Shown: positions 24,936-34,748 of the stretch, in pieces
How the letters are laid out: every line of letters starts with the position of its first letter
Numbering within the stretch: position 1 is the stretch's first letter
Origin: Wallemia ichthyophaga EXF-994
Lineage: Eukaryota > Basidiomycota > Wallemiomycetes > Wallemiales > Wallemiaceae
Assembly (NCBI RefSeq): GCF_000400465.1
Contig: NW_008806277.1
Span: 434,001 to 498,000 of the forward strand
Length of the DNA: 64,000 nt
Reading direction: 5' to 3'
Made by a program: the position numbers and the translations under genes
Notes under the pieces: generated by a model
What the model was told of the DNA's origin: nothing
The model's input: the letters and a program-made list of their open reading frames with translations, nothing else
Database searches by the model: none

Positions 24936-25822
24936 CTACAACCTCAATTCAAAGGCTTTGCCTTGTGTACTGCTGAGATAGATCTTCTCGACCACCGTCA
25001 CTGCGAGTTGGAAAGGCAAAAGGTTAGCAAGGATATCTTCAAACACCTTCCACTCACGTCGTCTAGGCTGACCTGGAGCAGCGTCTACAATAGCACCACT
25101 CCTCAATCCATCGACAAACTGTCTGATATTCTCCTCCAATTGGCCACCTTGGAATTGTATTCTGCCAACGCCTAGTCTCACCACGCCAACGCGATCACCC
25201 CTCCAGCCCACCTTACCTCTGGCCTCGTTGATAGCGGATGGGATATCGGTAGTAACGGTGCCGCGCTTCTCGGCTGGCATCAGTCCCTTTGGACCGAGCA
25301 TCCTGGCGAGATTCTTTTGTACGTGCGGGAGAATCGATGGGTGAGCTATGGCTTTTGTGGGGAGGGCTTGAGAGCCAGATAGGAGCTGTCGGAGGAAGTG
25401 TGTGAGACTGATTGTGCTAATGATACAACCCACTCACATCCTGAACCAATTCCTCACCGCCTACTATATCAGCCCCGGCAGCTCTGGCGTCTTTAGCATC
25501 CTGGCCTGTATAACGGGGATATTCAGGTGAGATTGCCGCTGTATCACCTCAGACACCACCCACCCTCTGCGAAAACAAGGACAACCTCTTTGTGTTTACG
25601 TGGATCATGGGGCAATTCAACCATCCCCCTTAGTGGAATATGTCCTTTCTCCTTCTTGGTGACGACTGTAAGCTCGAATGCAGACCACGGGCGATTGGCG
25701 TCGATGGATTTGAGGTTGGCGGATGCATCGCCCACGCTCACCCTATTAGCAGAAAGCTTGGCCTTTGATTTGGCCTGGAGGGAGAGAGAGCTGCTGATTA
25801 ATTTTACAAACGTATTGCGCAT
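24936..25822 (-). CDS. MRPL1: Mitochondrial ribosomal protein uL1m
   Basis: Large-subunit mitoribosome protein of the L1 stalk. Exons 25822-25564, 25505-25438, 25385-25058 and 25000-24936 make 720 nt, 239 aa. The start MRNTFVKLISSSLSLQAK is basic and Ser-rich, a plausible transit peptide. L1 motifs seen are MLGPKGLMPAEKRGTVT and, after the last intron, VEKIYLSSTQG. The last intron (25001-25057, 57 bp, donor GTGAGT, branch GCTAAC) has no in-frame stop, so an unspliced reading would insert 19 residues into the conserved C-terminus. It is divergent from mL49 with 61 bp between start codons. Confidence 0.9.
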
Positions 25823-25883
25823 CGTTGGGTTGGTGTGTTGAAGAGCGGTCTTCTCTCTTCGCCTCGATTCAAGTGACTGAAGG

Positions 25884-26194
25884 ATGAAAATCACCAGCAA
25901 AGCACTGCAGCTTTACTCCATCGCCAGGTCTCGCACGAACAACCTGCCCGTCTACACCGAGTACAAACGCGGCAATCAAATTTCAACCATTATCAGAAAA
26001 GTAGAGGGTGATGGCAAGGTGGGTTGAGGGAGTTGTTGTATAGCCACTCACACTCCCCCAAGTCCCTCAAGCAGGACATACTCACAGATATCCCGTATCT
26101 GGACATCAAGCTCAAGCTCCCAAAGAACCAGCTGTACATAAACGGCGACCACTCACGGCAACTCAGACAGTGGCTTGAGAGCAGGCACTTTTAA
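25884..26194 (+). CDS. IMG2: Mitochondrial ribosomal protein mL49
   Basis: Small mitoribosome large-subunit protein, homologue of yeast Img2 and human L49. Exons 25884-26018 and 26063-26194 give 88 aa, too short to stand out as an ORF. The family core is clear: [25 protein letters not shown], then LKQDILTD and the ending [19 protein letters not shown]. There is no obvious presequence beyond a basic N-terminus. It pairs head-to-head with uL1m, another mitoribosomal gene, which suggests co-expression from one 61-bp promoter. Confidence 0.88.
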
Positions 26195-26505
26195 AATCCC
26201 TTTCAAATGTACTTTTATTCATTTGTGTATCAGATCCGGCAGAATGTTTGTGTTTTGCGATTTAGTACATTGTTAATATAGATTTGATTGCTTAATCCCT
26301 TGAGACTCGTTGTCGAGCTTGTTGGACTGCCGGTCGCCACAAGCAAATCTTCTGCGAACAGCTAATACTTGAATAACAGCCAACGTTACACTATTAATTT
26401 ACGCAGGCCATCTAAACAAACCAACTAAGCTGTGTTTTCCCGCAAAAACATTTCTTAATTGAGCCACTCTACGCTTCCCACTACTTCCTTACATCGGACC
26501 ACCAA
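26195..26505. other. Intergenic
   Basis: 311 bp holding the mL49 3' UTR and the permease promoter. No ORF or RNA gene was recognised. Confidence 0.5.
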
Positions 26506-28082
26506 ATGACAACAAAAGAGGAAAGTGATTTCGTCGTGGGGGTGAGTGACACGCACTCTCTCTACTCCTCTTACTCCCTCCAAGTCCCACATCGCCCACT
26601 CAGGAGAAGACAACGATAAGAAGTCGCTCGAGAAAATGAAGGACGAGGAGGCCGTGTTTGAAGCACATGACGGGGAATTAGAATTCCAAACGCTCAACTG
26701 GCCAATGGCTGCTATCGTCATGACTAAGATTCAATTCGGTTTAGGTATCTTATCCGTCCCTTCCGCTTTTGCAACTCTCGGTGCCGTGCCCGGTGTAATC
26801 ATCCTCCTTGTGATGGCTGCAATGACTACCTGGGGCTCTATTGTCACCTACAACTTCCGCCAGCATCACAAATCCACTCACTCCGTCCCGGATATCGCCA
26901 TGATCATGGGAGGTGAGACTGCCCGAATCTGTCTCTTTTCTTTCTATATTCTCTATGTTATTTTCGTATTGGGGGCTCAGCTACTCTCTATTTCTATCGC
27001 TTTCAACGCAATTACTGCACATGGAACGTGTACAGTTGTATTTACTATCGTCGCTATGGTTCTAGTCGCCTCAGTTGGCTCACTTAGAACATACAGGATG
27101 CTTTCTTGGCTTGCCTGGATTGGCGTTTTTTGCATCCTCGCTTCCGTTCTCATTCTCACTATCGCCGTCGCCGTCGGTTCGGATAGACCTGCCGCCGCGC
27201 CATCTACTGGTCCTTACGATAAGGAGGTTGCCGCTACTGAAACTGCCACTTTCGCTGATGCTATGCTGGCTATTGTCAATCTGCTTTTCGCTTATGCTGC
27301 TAGTCCAATGTGGGTGATTTGCATATAGCATGGAAATCAACTCACTCCACTCTTCAGGTTCGTTTCCATCTTACCGGAGATGCGCAAACCAAAGGATTTC
27401 CCTAAGGCTCTTTATATGTGCCAAGGAAGCATTACTGTGGTCTACATCGCACTGGGTGTCACCATTTACTACTATACGGGCCAGGTGAGCTATAGAGGCG
27501 GTGCACAGTAATAAACTAACAAATACGCAGTACATTGCCAGTCCTGCACTGGGTAGTGCGACTGAGGTAATCAAGCGTGTTTCATACGGTGTCGCCCTGA
27601 TCGGTCTCATTGCAGGCGGCTCCAACATCTGCCACTCGCTCGCCATAGCCATATTCGTACAGTCAATGCGCAACAGCCCTCACTTCAAAGCGAATACGTG
27701 GGTGTTCTGGGCAGTGTGGCTGGGGTGCGCACTCGGTGTGTCAATTCTCGCATTCATCATCGCATCTGTTATCCCCTTCTTCGATTCACTCCTTGGACTT
27801 ATCGGATCCGTCTTCTCGAGCTTCTTCTGCATCTGGTTCAACGCTATCGTCTGGTTCTACCTCTACTTCCCCCAGGAGCCTAACAGGAGTTGGCTGGATG
27901 GGTTTAAGAAGAAGAGCACGTCGCACTGGATCAAGTCTATCGTCAACGTATCCATCGTCGTCATTGGCGTCTTTGTCACCGTTGGTGGTCTCTACGCTTC
28001 CGTTATATCTATCAGAGATCAGTTCGACGCTGGCCTCGTTGGCGAACCCTTCTCTTGCGCAGATACTTCGGCTACCTCGTGA
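26506..28082 (+). CDS. Amino-acid permease, AAAP family
   Basis: Integral membrane transporter of the amino acid/auxin permease family (Aa_trans), like neutral amino-acid permeases of filamentous fungi. Four exons (26506-26541, 26585-27309, 27358-27484, 27531-28082) total 1440 nt, 479 aa. Exon 1 is twelve codons. After a hydrophilic head comes the TM1 signature NWPMAAIVMTKIQFGLGILSVPSAF, and about eleven membrane segments follow. PEMRKPKDFPKAL, typical of the family's fungal branch, lies right after intron 2. Plasma membrane or vacuole cannot be distinguished. Confidence 0.9.
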
Positions 28083-28396
28083 TCACACGCGTACTATAGA
28101 GGCGCGGTGAAGATAAAGGAAATAAGAAAAAGCCATATTTAACACGGACATCTCTCTCTCTCTCTTCACGACTCTTCAATGCATTGGATTCCTCTATAGA
28201 CACACACACTCTCTCTTTCGCGTCAAAAAACCCCATATGGATGTAATCTATACTATTCTATCTAATTCATTATTGAAATCGATGTGTGAATGCAAAGAAG
28301 ACTTGTTGGTACAAACATGAAAAGATTGAGTAGACTTTTTGGTATGGAGATTTTTTTATTTTTTTATTTTTGCTTTTATCTTAGTTTTTATTATTT
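28083..28396. other. Intergenic with CT microsatellite
   Basis: 314 bp between two transporter genes. It holds a short (CT)n tract near 28152-28166 and T-rich tracts near 28350-28375. No gene was seen. Confidence 0.5.
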
Positions 28397-30343
28397 ATGA
28401 AGCTATCTACACGGACTATGACCTCAAAAGGAGAAGGTGGAGAGAACTCTGGATTCGAAGAGACAAGACAATCTCAGCACAATAAATTCAACATTTTCAA
28501 GCTCTACGAAGATAAGCGTTGGTCTCGGCGTTCATGGTTCAATGAATTAGCTCCGTTCCGAGGGATCCTACTTGATATCAAGGTAAGCAAATGACGCAGT
28601 TTCAATCTAAATTTTCATCTTCATTTTAAACAGCAAAGAATTCCTTGGTACTTTTCTGATTGGATGACTGCTTTTCGTCCTCGAAATCTACCCACCGTAG
28701 TCCTTTACGTTTTCAGGATGTACTTCATCAAGTAAGTCGAATTACTCTCCACTTTATTTAATCCAACATCCTACAAAGCCTTATGCCAGCGATAGCCTAC
28801 GTTCTTGATATGTATCATCGAACGAATGCGGCATATGGTATCAATGAAGTCATTCTATCCTCGGCGATGGCTGCCATTATTTTTCCCCTCTTCGCTATAC
28901 AGCCTTTGACCTTTGTTGGTATCACTGGTTTAATCAATCTTGTCAGTATCAAGATTTTTCTCTTCTTTTCTCTGATATGTCTTTCAAGGTTAATTATACA
29001 CAATATGACATAGTTGTCGGCTACTATGGCCTTAACCAAATGGATTACTTACGCGTTCAAGCTTGGTCTCTCATTTGGTCAGCAATTTTTCATTTTATCG
29101 GTGCAATCTTCAACACATGCGATTTTGTTCGGTTTATTACGGATATGACAAGTGAAACTTTTGGATACTACGTAGGAGTTATCTACATTGAAAAGGGTAT
29201 TGAGCTCCTTATACTCGAATTTGAGCCAAGTCCTCTAGACAATGCAACGGGCTGGCTAAGTGTTACAATTGCCATTCTTTTTACTGTCTCTGTTTACCTA
29301 GCTTCTGCAATTGGTGGAACAACCTATTTACCATTCCGATTACGACACTTGGTTGCATACTTTGCCTTCATCGCTGGAATCCTTTTCTGGACAGGTTTCA
29401 GTCATTTCCCTGAAAATAGTCTAAGACGCATTCCCATAGAAAGGTTACCAATTACTAAGAGCTTCTTCCCTACAATGGACCGACCTTGGTTAGTTGATTT
29501 TTGGAATATAGAAGTTCGATGGGTATTTGTTGGTTTACCTTTGGGTTTCCTTATCACCCTTTTGTTTTGGTTTGATCACAATGTCTCCGCGGTGATGGCA
29601 CAAAGTCGCAGTTTTCCTGTCAAGAGACCGGCCGGATTTCATTGGGACTTTTTTGTTCTTGGTATAACAACCTTTATAGCAGGTATCTTGGGACTTCCAG
29701 CTCCTAATGGCTTGGTACCTCAATGTCCTTGGAGCACAGAATCTCTTTCGATATTCAAACAAAGGACTGTTAATGAAAATGTAGAGGACCAGCCTTCAAA
29801 AAGCAAGCCCTCTACCAAGATAGAAATTACCCGTCTTGTTGAACAACGAGTTGGGTTTTTAGTCGTGGGAGGATTGACTTTGGCAACCATGTCCAGGCCT
29901 TTTCTTGTGGCATTAGGCACCATGCCACGAGCTTTATTTTCAGGTGTGTTCATATTGGTAGGTTGGACTAGTATCGAAAAAAATGGAATCACCGTTCGTA
30001 CGTTGGCGTTATTTAGAGATGCGGCTTTCGTACAAGGCGAAAAATTGCACACTATTCGTCGTGTAAAGATAGCTCTCTATGTCGGTATTCAATGGTTGTT
30101 TTTCGCGATGACAATTGCAATTAGTCAAACAATTGGTGAGTAGATTAAGGAAACCAAGTGGTATACGGATTAACGTGGTTTATATCAGCGGGTATCGGAT
30201 TCCCAGTAATAATTATCCTGCTTATCCCTACGCGACATTATTTGGTACCACTTATGTTCAGTGCAGAGGAACTGGACGTACTTGATGCACCCACTGCCAA
30301 TGCTGACGTCGTATGGAATTCTATCGGCGGTAAGCCAGAATGA
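28397..30343 (+). CDS. BOR1: BOR1-like anion/borate exporter, SLC4 family
   Basis: Plasma-membrane transporter of the bicarbonate/borate family (HCO3_cotransp). Exons 28397-28582, 28634-28731, 28779-28941, 28989-30135 and 30189-30343 sum to 1749 nt, 582 aa; an in-frame ATG at 28418 is an alternative start. Family landmarks are FRGILLDIKQRIPWYFSDW at the first span, FAIQPLTFVGITG, VNYTQYDIV after intron 3, and FWFDHNVSAVMAQ. The C-terminus is short. The fungal branch exports borate, and that substrate is inferred from family. Confidence 0.88.
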
Positions 30344-30562
30344 GGATTTCTTACTTGCTTCTTGGAAATTAATAGTAACATTAACATTTGTATATTAAAG
30401 CGTTATATGTAATGTATTCTTATAATATTATGCACTGTTTGATACTTGTTACACAAAATCCACGCTAGAAATCACGCTAGAGTCGTTGTTAAAGCATTAT
30501 TTCTTTATCGCACGGACTTCAAAAGTAACTCTATATTTATTTCAAACAATCTCATTAAATCA

Positions 30563-30964
30563 TTAGTAAACCGAAGCACCGCCGGACTGCAGCGTGGTGA
30601 GTGACGCGTTAGAGCACAACGCACAACCTACCTCAATAGCCTCCATCTCGTACTCGCTGTAAGGAGCGAACTTAATCTTGTGGAATCGTTGAGGCAAATC
30701 CCAGAAATTAGTGTAAGTGTTGGGTGCGGATGGCGTTGGCTGTGTGTAGTTTTCACGTGCCTGTACAAACGAAGCAAAGTTATCCTTAAAATCCTTTGGC
30801 GCATCGGGATGAGGATGTGGTGGTTCTGGTTCTATGGCTTGTGTGAGCTACCAATCTCACTCACTATCATCGATAATCTCCTCACCTTTGCTCCACACTC
30901 TCCTTCCCAGGAACTTGATCCTGGGTGTATGCACATGCTCGAGTATTATCCTCGTTGCTCTCAT
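30563..30964 (-). CDS. KGD4: Kgd4, subunit of 2-oxoglutarate dehydrogenase complex
   Basis: Kgd4 (formerly Ymr31/MRPS36) anchors the E3 subunit to the 2-oxoglutarate dehydrogenase core in mitochondria. Three exons (30964-30886, 30837-30632, 30586-30563) make 309 nt, 102 aa, all too small to appear as ORFs. Family marks are RIKFLGRRVW near the N-terminus, then HPDAPKDFKDNF, and the conserved C-terminus FWDLPQRFHKIKF followed by EMEAIESGGAS. Yeast Kgd4 has FELPARFRYKP and ELESINSGGAW in the same places. The second intron (30587-30631) is 45 bp and free of in-frame stops. Confidence 0.87.
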
Positions 30965-31540
30965 TTTCTATCGCTCTTGGTGACGGTTGTGGACAAGTCG
31001 GACAAAAGTCTATCTATCGCCCATATAGTGTGATGGGAATATGTGAGACGAGGCTACTTCTGAACTTGTGTTTCGAAAGCCGTGTGGATTATCATACCTC
31101 TTAGCCTCTTTTAATGCTCTGCTATTGTTGAGAATTGCGGCTCGCAATCCTTGCCTACTCTATGCGAGCAGCGTGTAGAAGGATGATGTGTGTTTTATAT
31201 GTGCTAGAGAGGCTTATTTGCAATTTCAGCGAGTATAGACTAATTCATTTCCTTTCTTTCCAGCTTTTGGCTCAGCTCGCGCAGGAGAAGTGCACGAATA
31301 ATAACAATTGAAGAACGAGGAGGAGACTTATCTGTAGCTTTTATACCCTCAATATGATCCTTGGCTTTTTTCTAATATCATTATTTTCACAGACACTCCA
31401 AAATACCAGCAAGAGACATTTTTGTAGATATATGCGTACTTGCAGATTTATAATTTTACAGATGCGTAGCTTACAACAGTAGCCTCTCATTGAATTTTTA
31501 TTATACAGCGTTTTACTATTTTTGAAGGACTCATTGTAAT
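30965..31540. other. Intergenic, KGD4 upstream to U6
   Basis: About 575 bp between divergent genes, carrying the KGD4 promoter and 5' leader. AT content rises toward the U6 TATA box. No ORF is supported. Confidence 0.4.
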
Positions 31541-31547
31541 TATAAAG
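31541..31547 (+). promoter_or_regulatory. TATA box of the U6 gene
   Basis: TATAAAG lies about 64 bp upstream of the assigned U6 5' end. Pol III U6 genes in fungi use an upstream TATA box. The spacing is longer than the usual 25-30 bp, so either the RNA starts further upstream or the element is partly fortuitous. Confidence 0.5.
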
Positions 31548-31604
31548 CTCATTTGCATTTTACCAAACGCGCATGAAGGCACCCCGCCACAATTCGTTTA
31601 CTAA

Positions 31605-31718
31605 TGCCCATCGCGGCACACATAATATTGGAACAATACAGAGAAGATTAGCATGGCCCCTGCACAAGGATGACACATTTTCGTCAGAGTGGAGCACGTT
31701 TAACGTGCAAATATTTTT
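31605..31718 (+). ncRNA. U6 spliceosomal snRNA
   Basis: The invariant core is intact: ATTGGAACAATACAGAGAAG, then ATTAGCATGGCCCCTGC and the internal stem-loop strand AAGGATGACAC. It contains the ACAGAGA box and the AGC triad with no intron. Upstream, TGCC/GGCA can form a short 5' stem-loop. Downstream the sequence departs from known U6: after GATGACAC comes a segment with a GCACG/CGTGC hairpin, then ATATTTTT, a Pol III terminator ending at 31718. The 5' boundary is approximate. Confidence 0.9.
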
Positions 31719-31982
31719 GGCTTTTGTTCCAACAACCCGATTGAATTTGAATATGCTGTACTAGTGTGGCCATGTTACTTATCGACCAAGTATGTAACCT
31801 GGTGACATCGTTATTGTCATTACGCTTTCTTCAATATCATCCACAGTCTCCCGATTATTAGTACAGGATCAACGCTCAACTTGGTATTGACCAATGCTTT
31901 TCAATGATTCAGACAATCTATTTGAAAGTGAAATTCATGATACTATTCAATATTTCATCAACATTTCTACAAAACGTCACAA

Positions 31983-33118
31983 CTAAAGACTTGAAGCTGC
32001 GATACCCTTTGGTGGCAGAGGTGACTGATCTGCGTCAAAGTAGATCTGTTCGCCCGATCTAAAGGCCATTTGAAGACCTACGCAAATCTTGCTTGCGATG
32101 TAAGCGTCGTCGATGTCGAGTGGGAGAGGGGTATTGTCGAGCACAGCGCTGGTGAATTCCCTCATCTCGTTCGAGAACGCGCCTCTAAATCTGTCGTAGT
32201 AGTCTTGAGTGGTGAGGGTGCGGTAACCTTGATTGTCTGCGAGGGTAACACGGTTCATCGCATTATCCATGTTCACTTTGATCATTCCGTTTTCACCAGT
32301 CACCTGCGCCCAGCATTCGTGTCCGTGTATTGCAGTTCTTGAGAGATATAAGTTGGCAAGCTTTCCACTTTCGAACACTATAGTAGCCACTGCGTTATCA
32401 GCATCCCTGGATTCAACCAGCCTGTGCATGCGCGCGTTATAGCCAGCCGCATGAACCTTCTTAACCTTCTCATTTGGTCCCATGTACCACCTCATCAAGT
32501 CAACATCGTGAATCCCACAGTCGACAAGGATAGATCCGCTAGCCTTGGAATATCCGACAAAGAAGTCAGCAATCTCAGCGTTGTACTGGTCATTAGTGAC
32601 GCCATAGTAGTGAAACACATCACCAAGCTCACCACCCTTAACCCTGTTAAACGCCTCTCTGTAGCTTTCGTCAAAACGACGAGACATTCCCACGAGAACC
32701 TTGAGGTCTGGACGCTTCTTCGCTTCCAAGACAACTGGAAGTGCATCATCGACGTTAACAGCGATAGGCTTCTCAAGCAGCAAATGTTTCCCTGCTTTGA
32801 TGGCCTTCATCGCAAGGAACGGGTGCTGGGTTGTGTCACTAGCAACCAAGATAGCTTGAATAGTTGGATCATTGAGGATGTCTTCTTCGTAAGTGAAACG
32901 CTTGACATTCTCACCCAAAATGCCTCTAGATGCTTCGAGGACTTCCTTGCGTGGGTCTGCCACTGCAACTAATTCAGCGCGGGGTTCGTTCACTACCTGT
33001 ATCGAGATTATGAGCGTGTTGCGTATGATAAGCCATGTCGACTAACATTTAAGGCATGTCTCATTCCCATTCTACCGATGCCTAAAACACCAAAGCGAAG
33101 TGTGTTGTTTGAAGTCAT
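31983..33118 (-). CDS. Myo-inositol 2-dehydrogenase-like oxidoreductase (Gfo/Idh/MocA)
   Basis: NAD(P)-dependent sugar or cyclitol dehydrogenase. Exon 1 (33118-33047) is 24 codons and carries the Rossmann start FGVLGIGRMGMRHAL. A 50-bp intron leads to exon 2 (32996-31983), 361 aa in all. HLLLEKPIA has the catalytic-lysine EKP motif, and DCG(I)HDVDLMRWYMG is the substrate-side DxxxH motif. The C-terminal GFO_IDH_MocA_C domain is complete. Closest by eye are bacterial and fungal inositol 2-dehydrogenases, but other polyol substrates are possible. About 130 bp upstream is AT-rich promoter DNA. Confidence 0.9.
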
Positions 33119-33735
33119 CTTGTGAGTTTGTAGATTGTGTGGTTGGTGGATTTTGAGAGCAGCGATATGGAGAGTTTTTATATATCTTGGTCATTCCGAT
33201 TACCGAAAGAAGCGGTGGAGTCGCATTAGACATTAGTCGAAAAAAATCGTTCGATCAATGGTATGCGCTCATTAACGGTCACCGGAGAAACCGGATACAC
33301 AAAGCTCGATATGATGTTAGCGCGAAGGTGGGGTAGCCGAATAGCGTTAAAGATTTGTACTTGAGATATCAATAACAGTGAAAAGACTCGCATTTTAACA
33401 CGCATAATGTTTGTTTTGCGTGCCTCTTGATTTGGGTTTTGTAATGAAGGTGAAAATTTGGATGAAGAAGCGAGTAGCTCCAGTAAGTCTTTCTAAATAA
33501 AGGGCAAACTATCATATGATAGGTTCTCAAATTCTTAAAGCAGTGTGGAAAACTTTTACGATCAAATTTGTACATAAATTCACCTACTAATATTGCTTCT
33601 AGGATCTACGCTCATCTCCACGACAAACCCTAATTATAGAATGGTATAATCATATAAATACGGGTATCATTGCGTGCTTATACATATTGAAAGAAAATAC
33701 GGCCAATTCTAACAGCATTTTATCTGCATCTCCGC
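33119..33735. other. Intergenic
   Basis: 617 bp between the dehydrogenase promoter and the F-box gene 3' end. AT-rich. No coding or RNA signal was recognised. Confidence 0.45.
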
Positions 33736-34504
33736 TCACAAAGCTCGAAGCCTCTTCCTGTCATCTCTGAAGTAAACAATTGAGTTACTGCCCATCCGCT
33801 TATGATTCAATGTTCCTCTCCCGGTCTGACTCGGAGCGTAATTTACCAGTTTATGACAAAATTGAACTGAGACACCTTCAATTGCATAATTGACCAGACA
33901 GAAGGGTCTAATGTTATAAAAGTAGTTGCGCATGGAGTCTATTAGCCCGCTGGCACTGTAAAATCTAGTGAAAGTCAAGACAAGTTGTTGATATAAGTTG
34001 CCAATTAGAGGATCGGTGAGATGAGCAATACCAGCTCCTTGAGCAACAATTTTTAGCTGCAATCTGTTTAAATCTATCATTCGCGATGCGAGGTGGAGGA
34101 TAGTGATTACAGAATGACTAGTGCATATCGTGAGCTCAGCCAAATCAGGCAGCTTAGAAAGATTATCGAGAATGCTCTCGAGAAGATAAGCATCGGATGT
34201 ATTGAGGTTGACAACGACATTGCTGGCATCTGTCAGAAGTGCCCAAGACTCGGCTGATGCCTCACCTGAAAGAACCCTGAGTTGGGATTGAAGGTATCGA
34301 TACTTGACAGCTTGGAATATGAGCTATTTGTGATTTTATGCTTGTCCCAATCCTAGCACCTTCCAGACGACCAGCGTAAAAGGGCGTGATTGAGTTGCGT
34401 AAGGTTCTGCTGACTTGAGAGAGCTGTGATATGCCAGCGATATCCAAGTATTTGCTCATGCTTATGATTACATTCAATGGAAGCTGCTCCAATTCGCTGC
34501 TCAT
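33736..34504 (-). CDS. F-box protein
   Basis: Probable substrate adaptor for an SCF ubiquitin ligase. Exons 34504-34360 and 34310-33736 give 720 nt, 239 aa. The 49-bp intron uses donor GTGCTA. Skipping it links ITPFYAGRLE to AVKYRYLQSQL in frame, which the unspliced frame does not. The first 45 residues match an F-box (LEQLPLNVIISMSKYLDIAGISQ, then SRTLRNSITPFY). The remainder has Leu-rich stretches but no clear LRR or WD repeats. CUL1, the SCF scaffold, happens to lie in the same window. Confidence 0.75.
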
Positions 34505-34748
34505 GGTGATGGTTACCCTTTAAGATATGTTATGTGATGCAGCTATTTCACCAAATCAAAGAATGTCAAAGTTACGCAATTGACAGGTGAATATTGATTT
34601 TTTAGTGATATCAAAGGACTTTGAGCTCTTTCTATATACGCTGTGAATGCTCCTGCGCGTTGTGCCAGGTATACTAAAATTTTCCACAATTGATTTTAGA
34701 TCATTATAGCTGGTAATAACTGAAGTACAATGCAAGTTTCATAGTATT

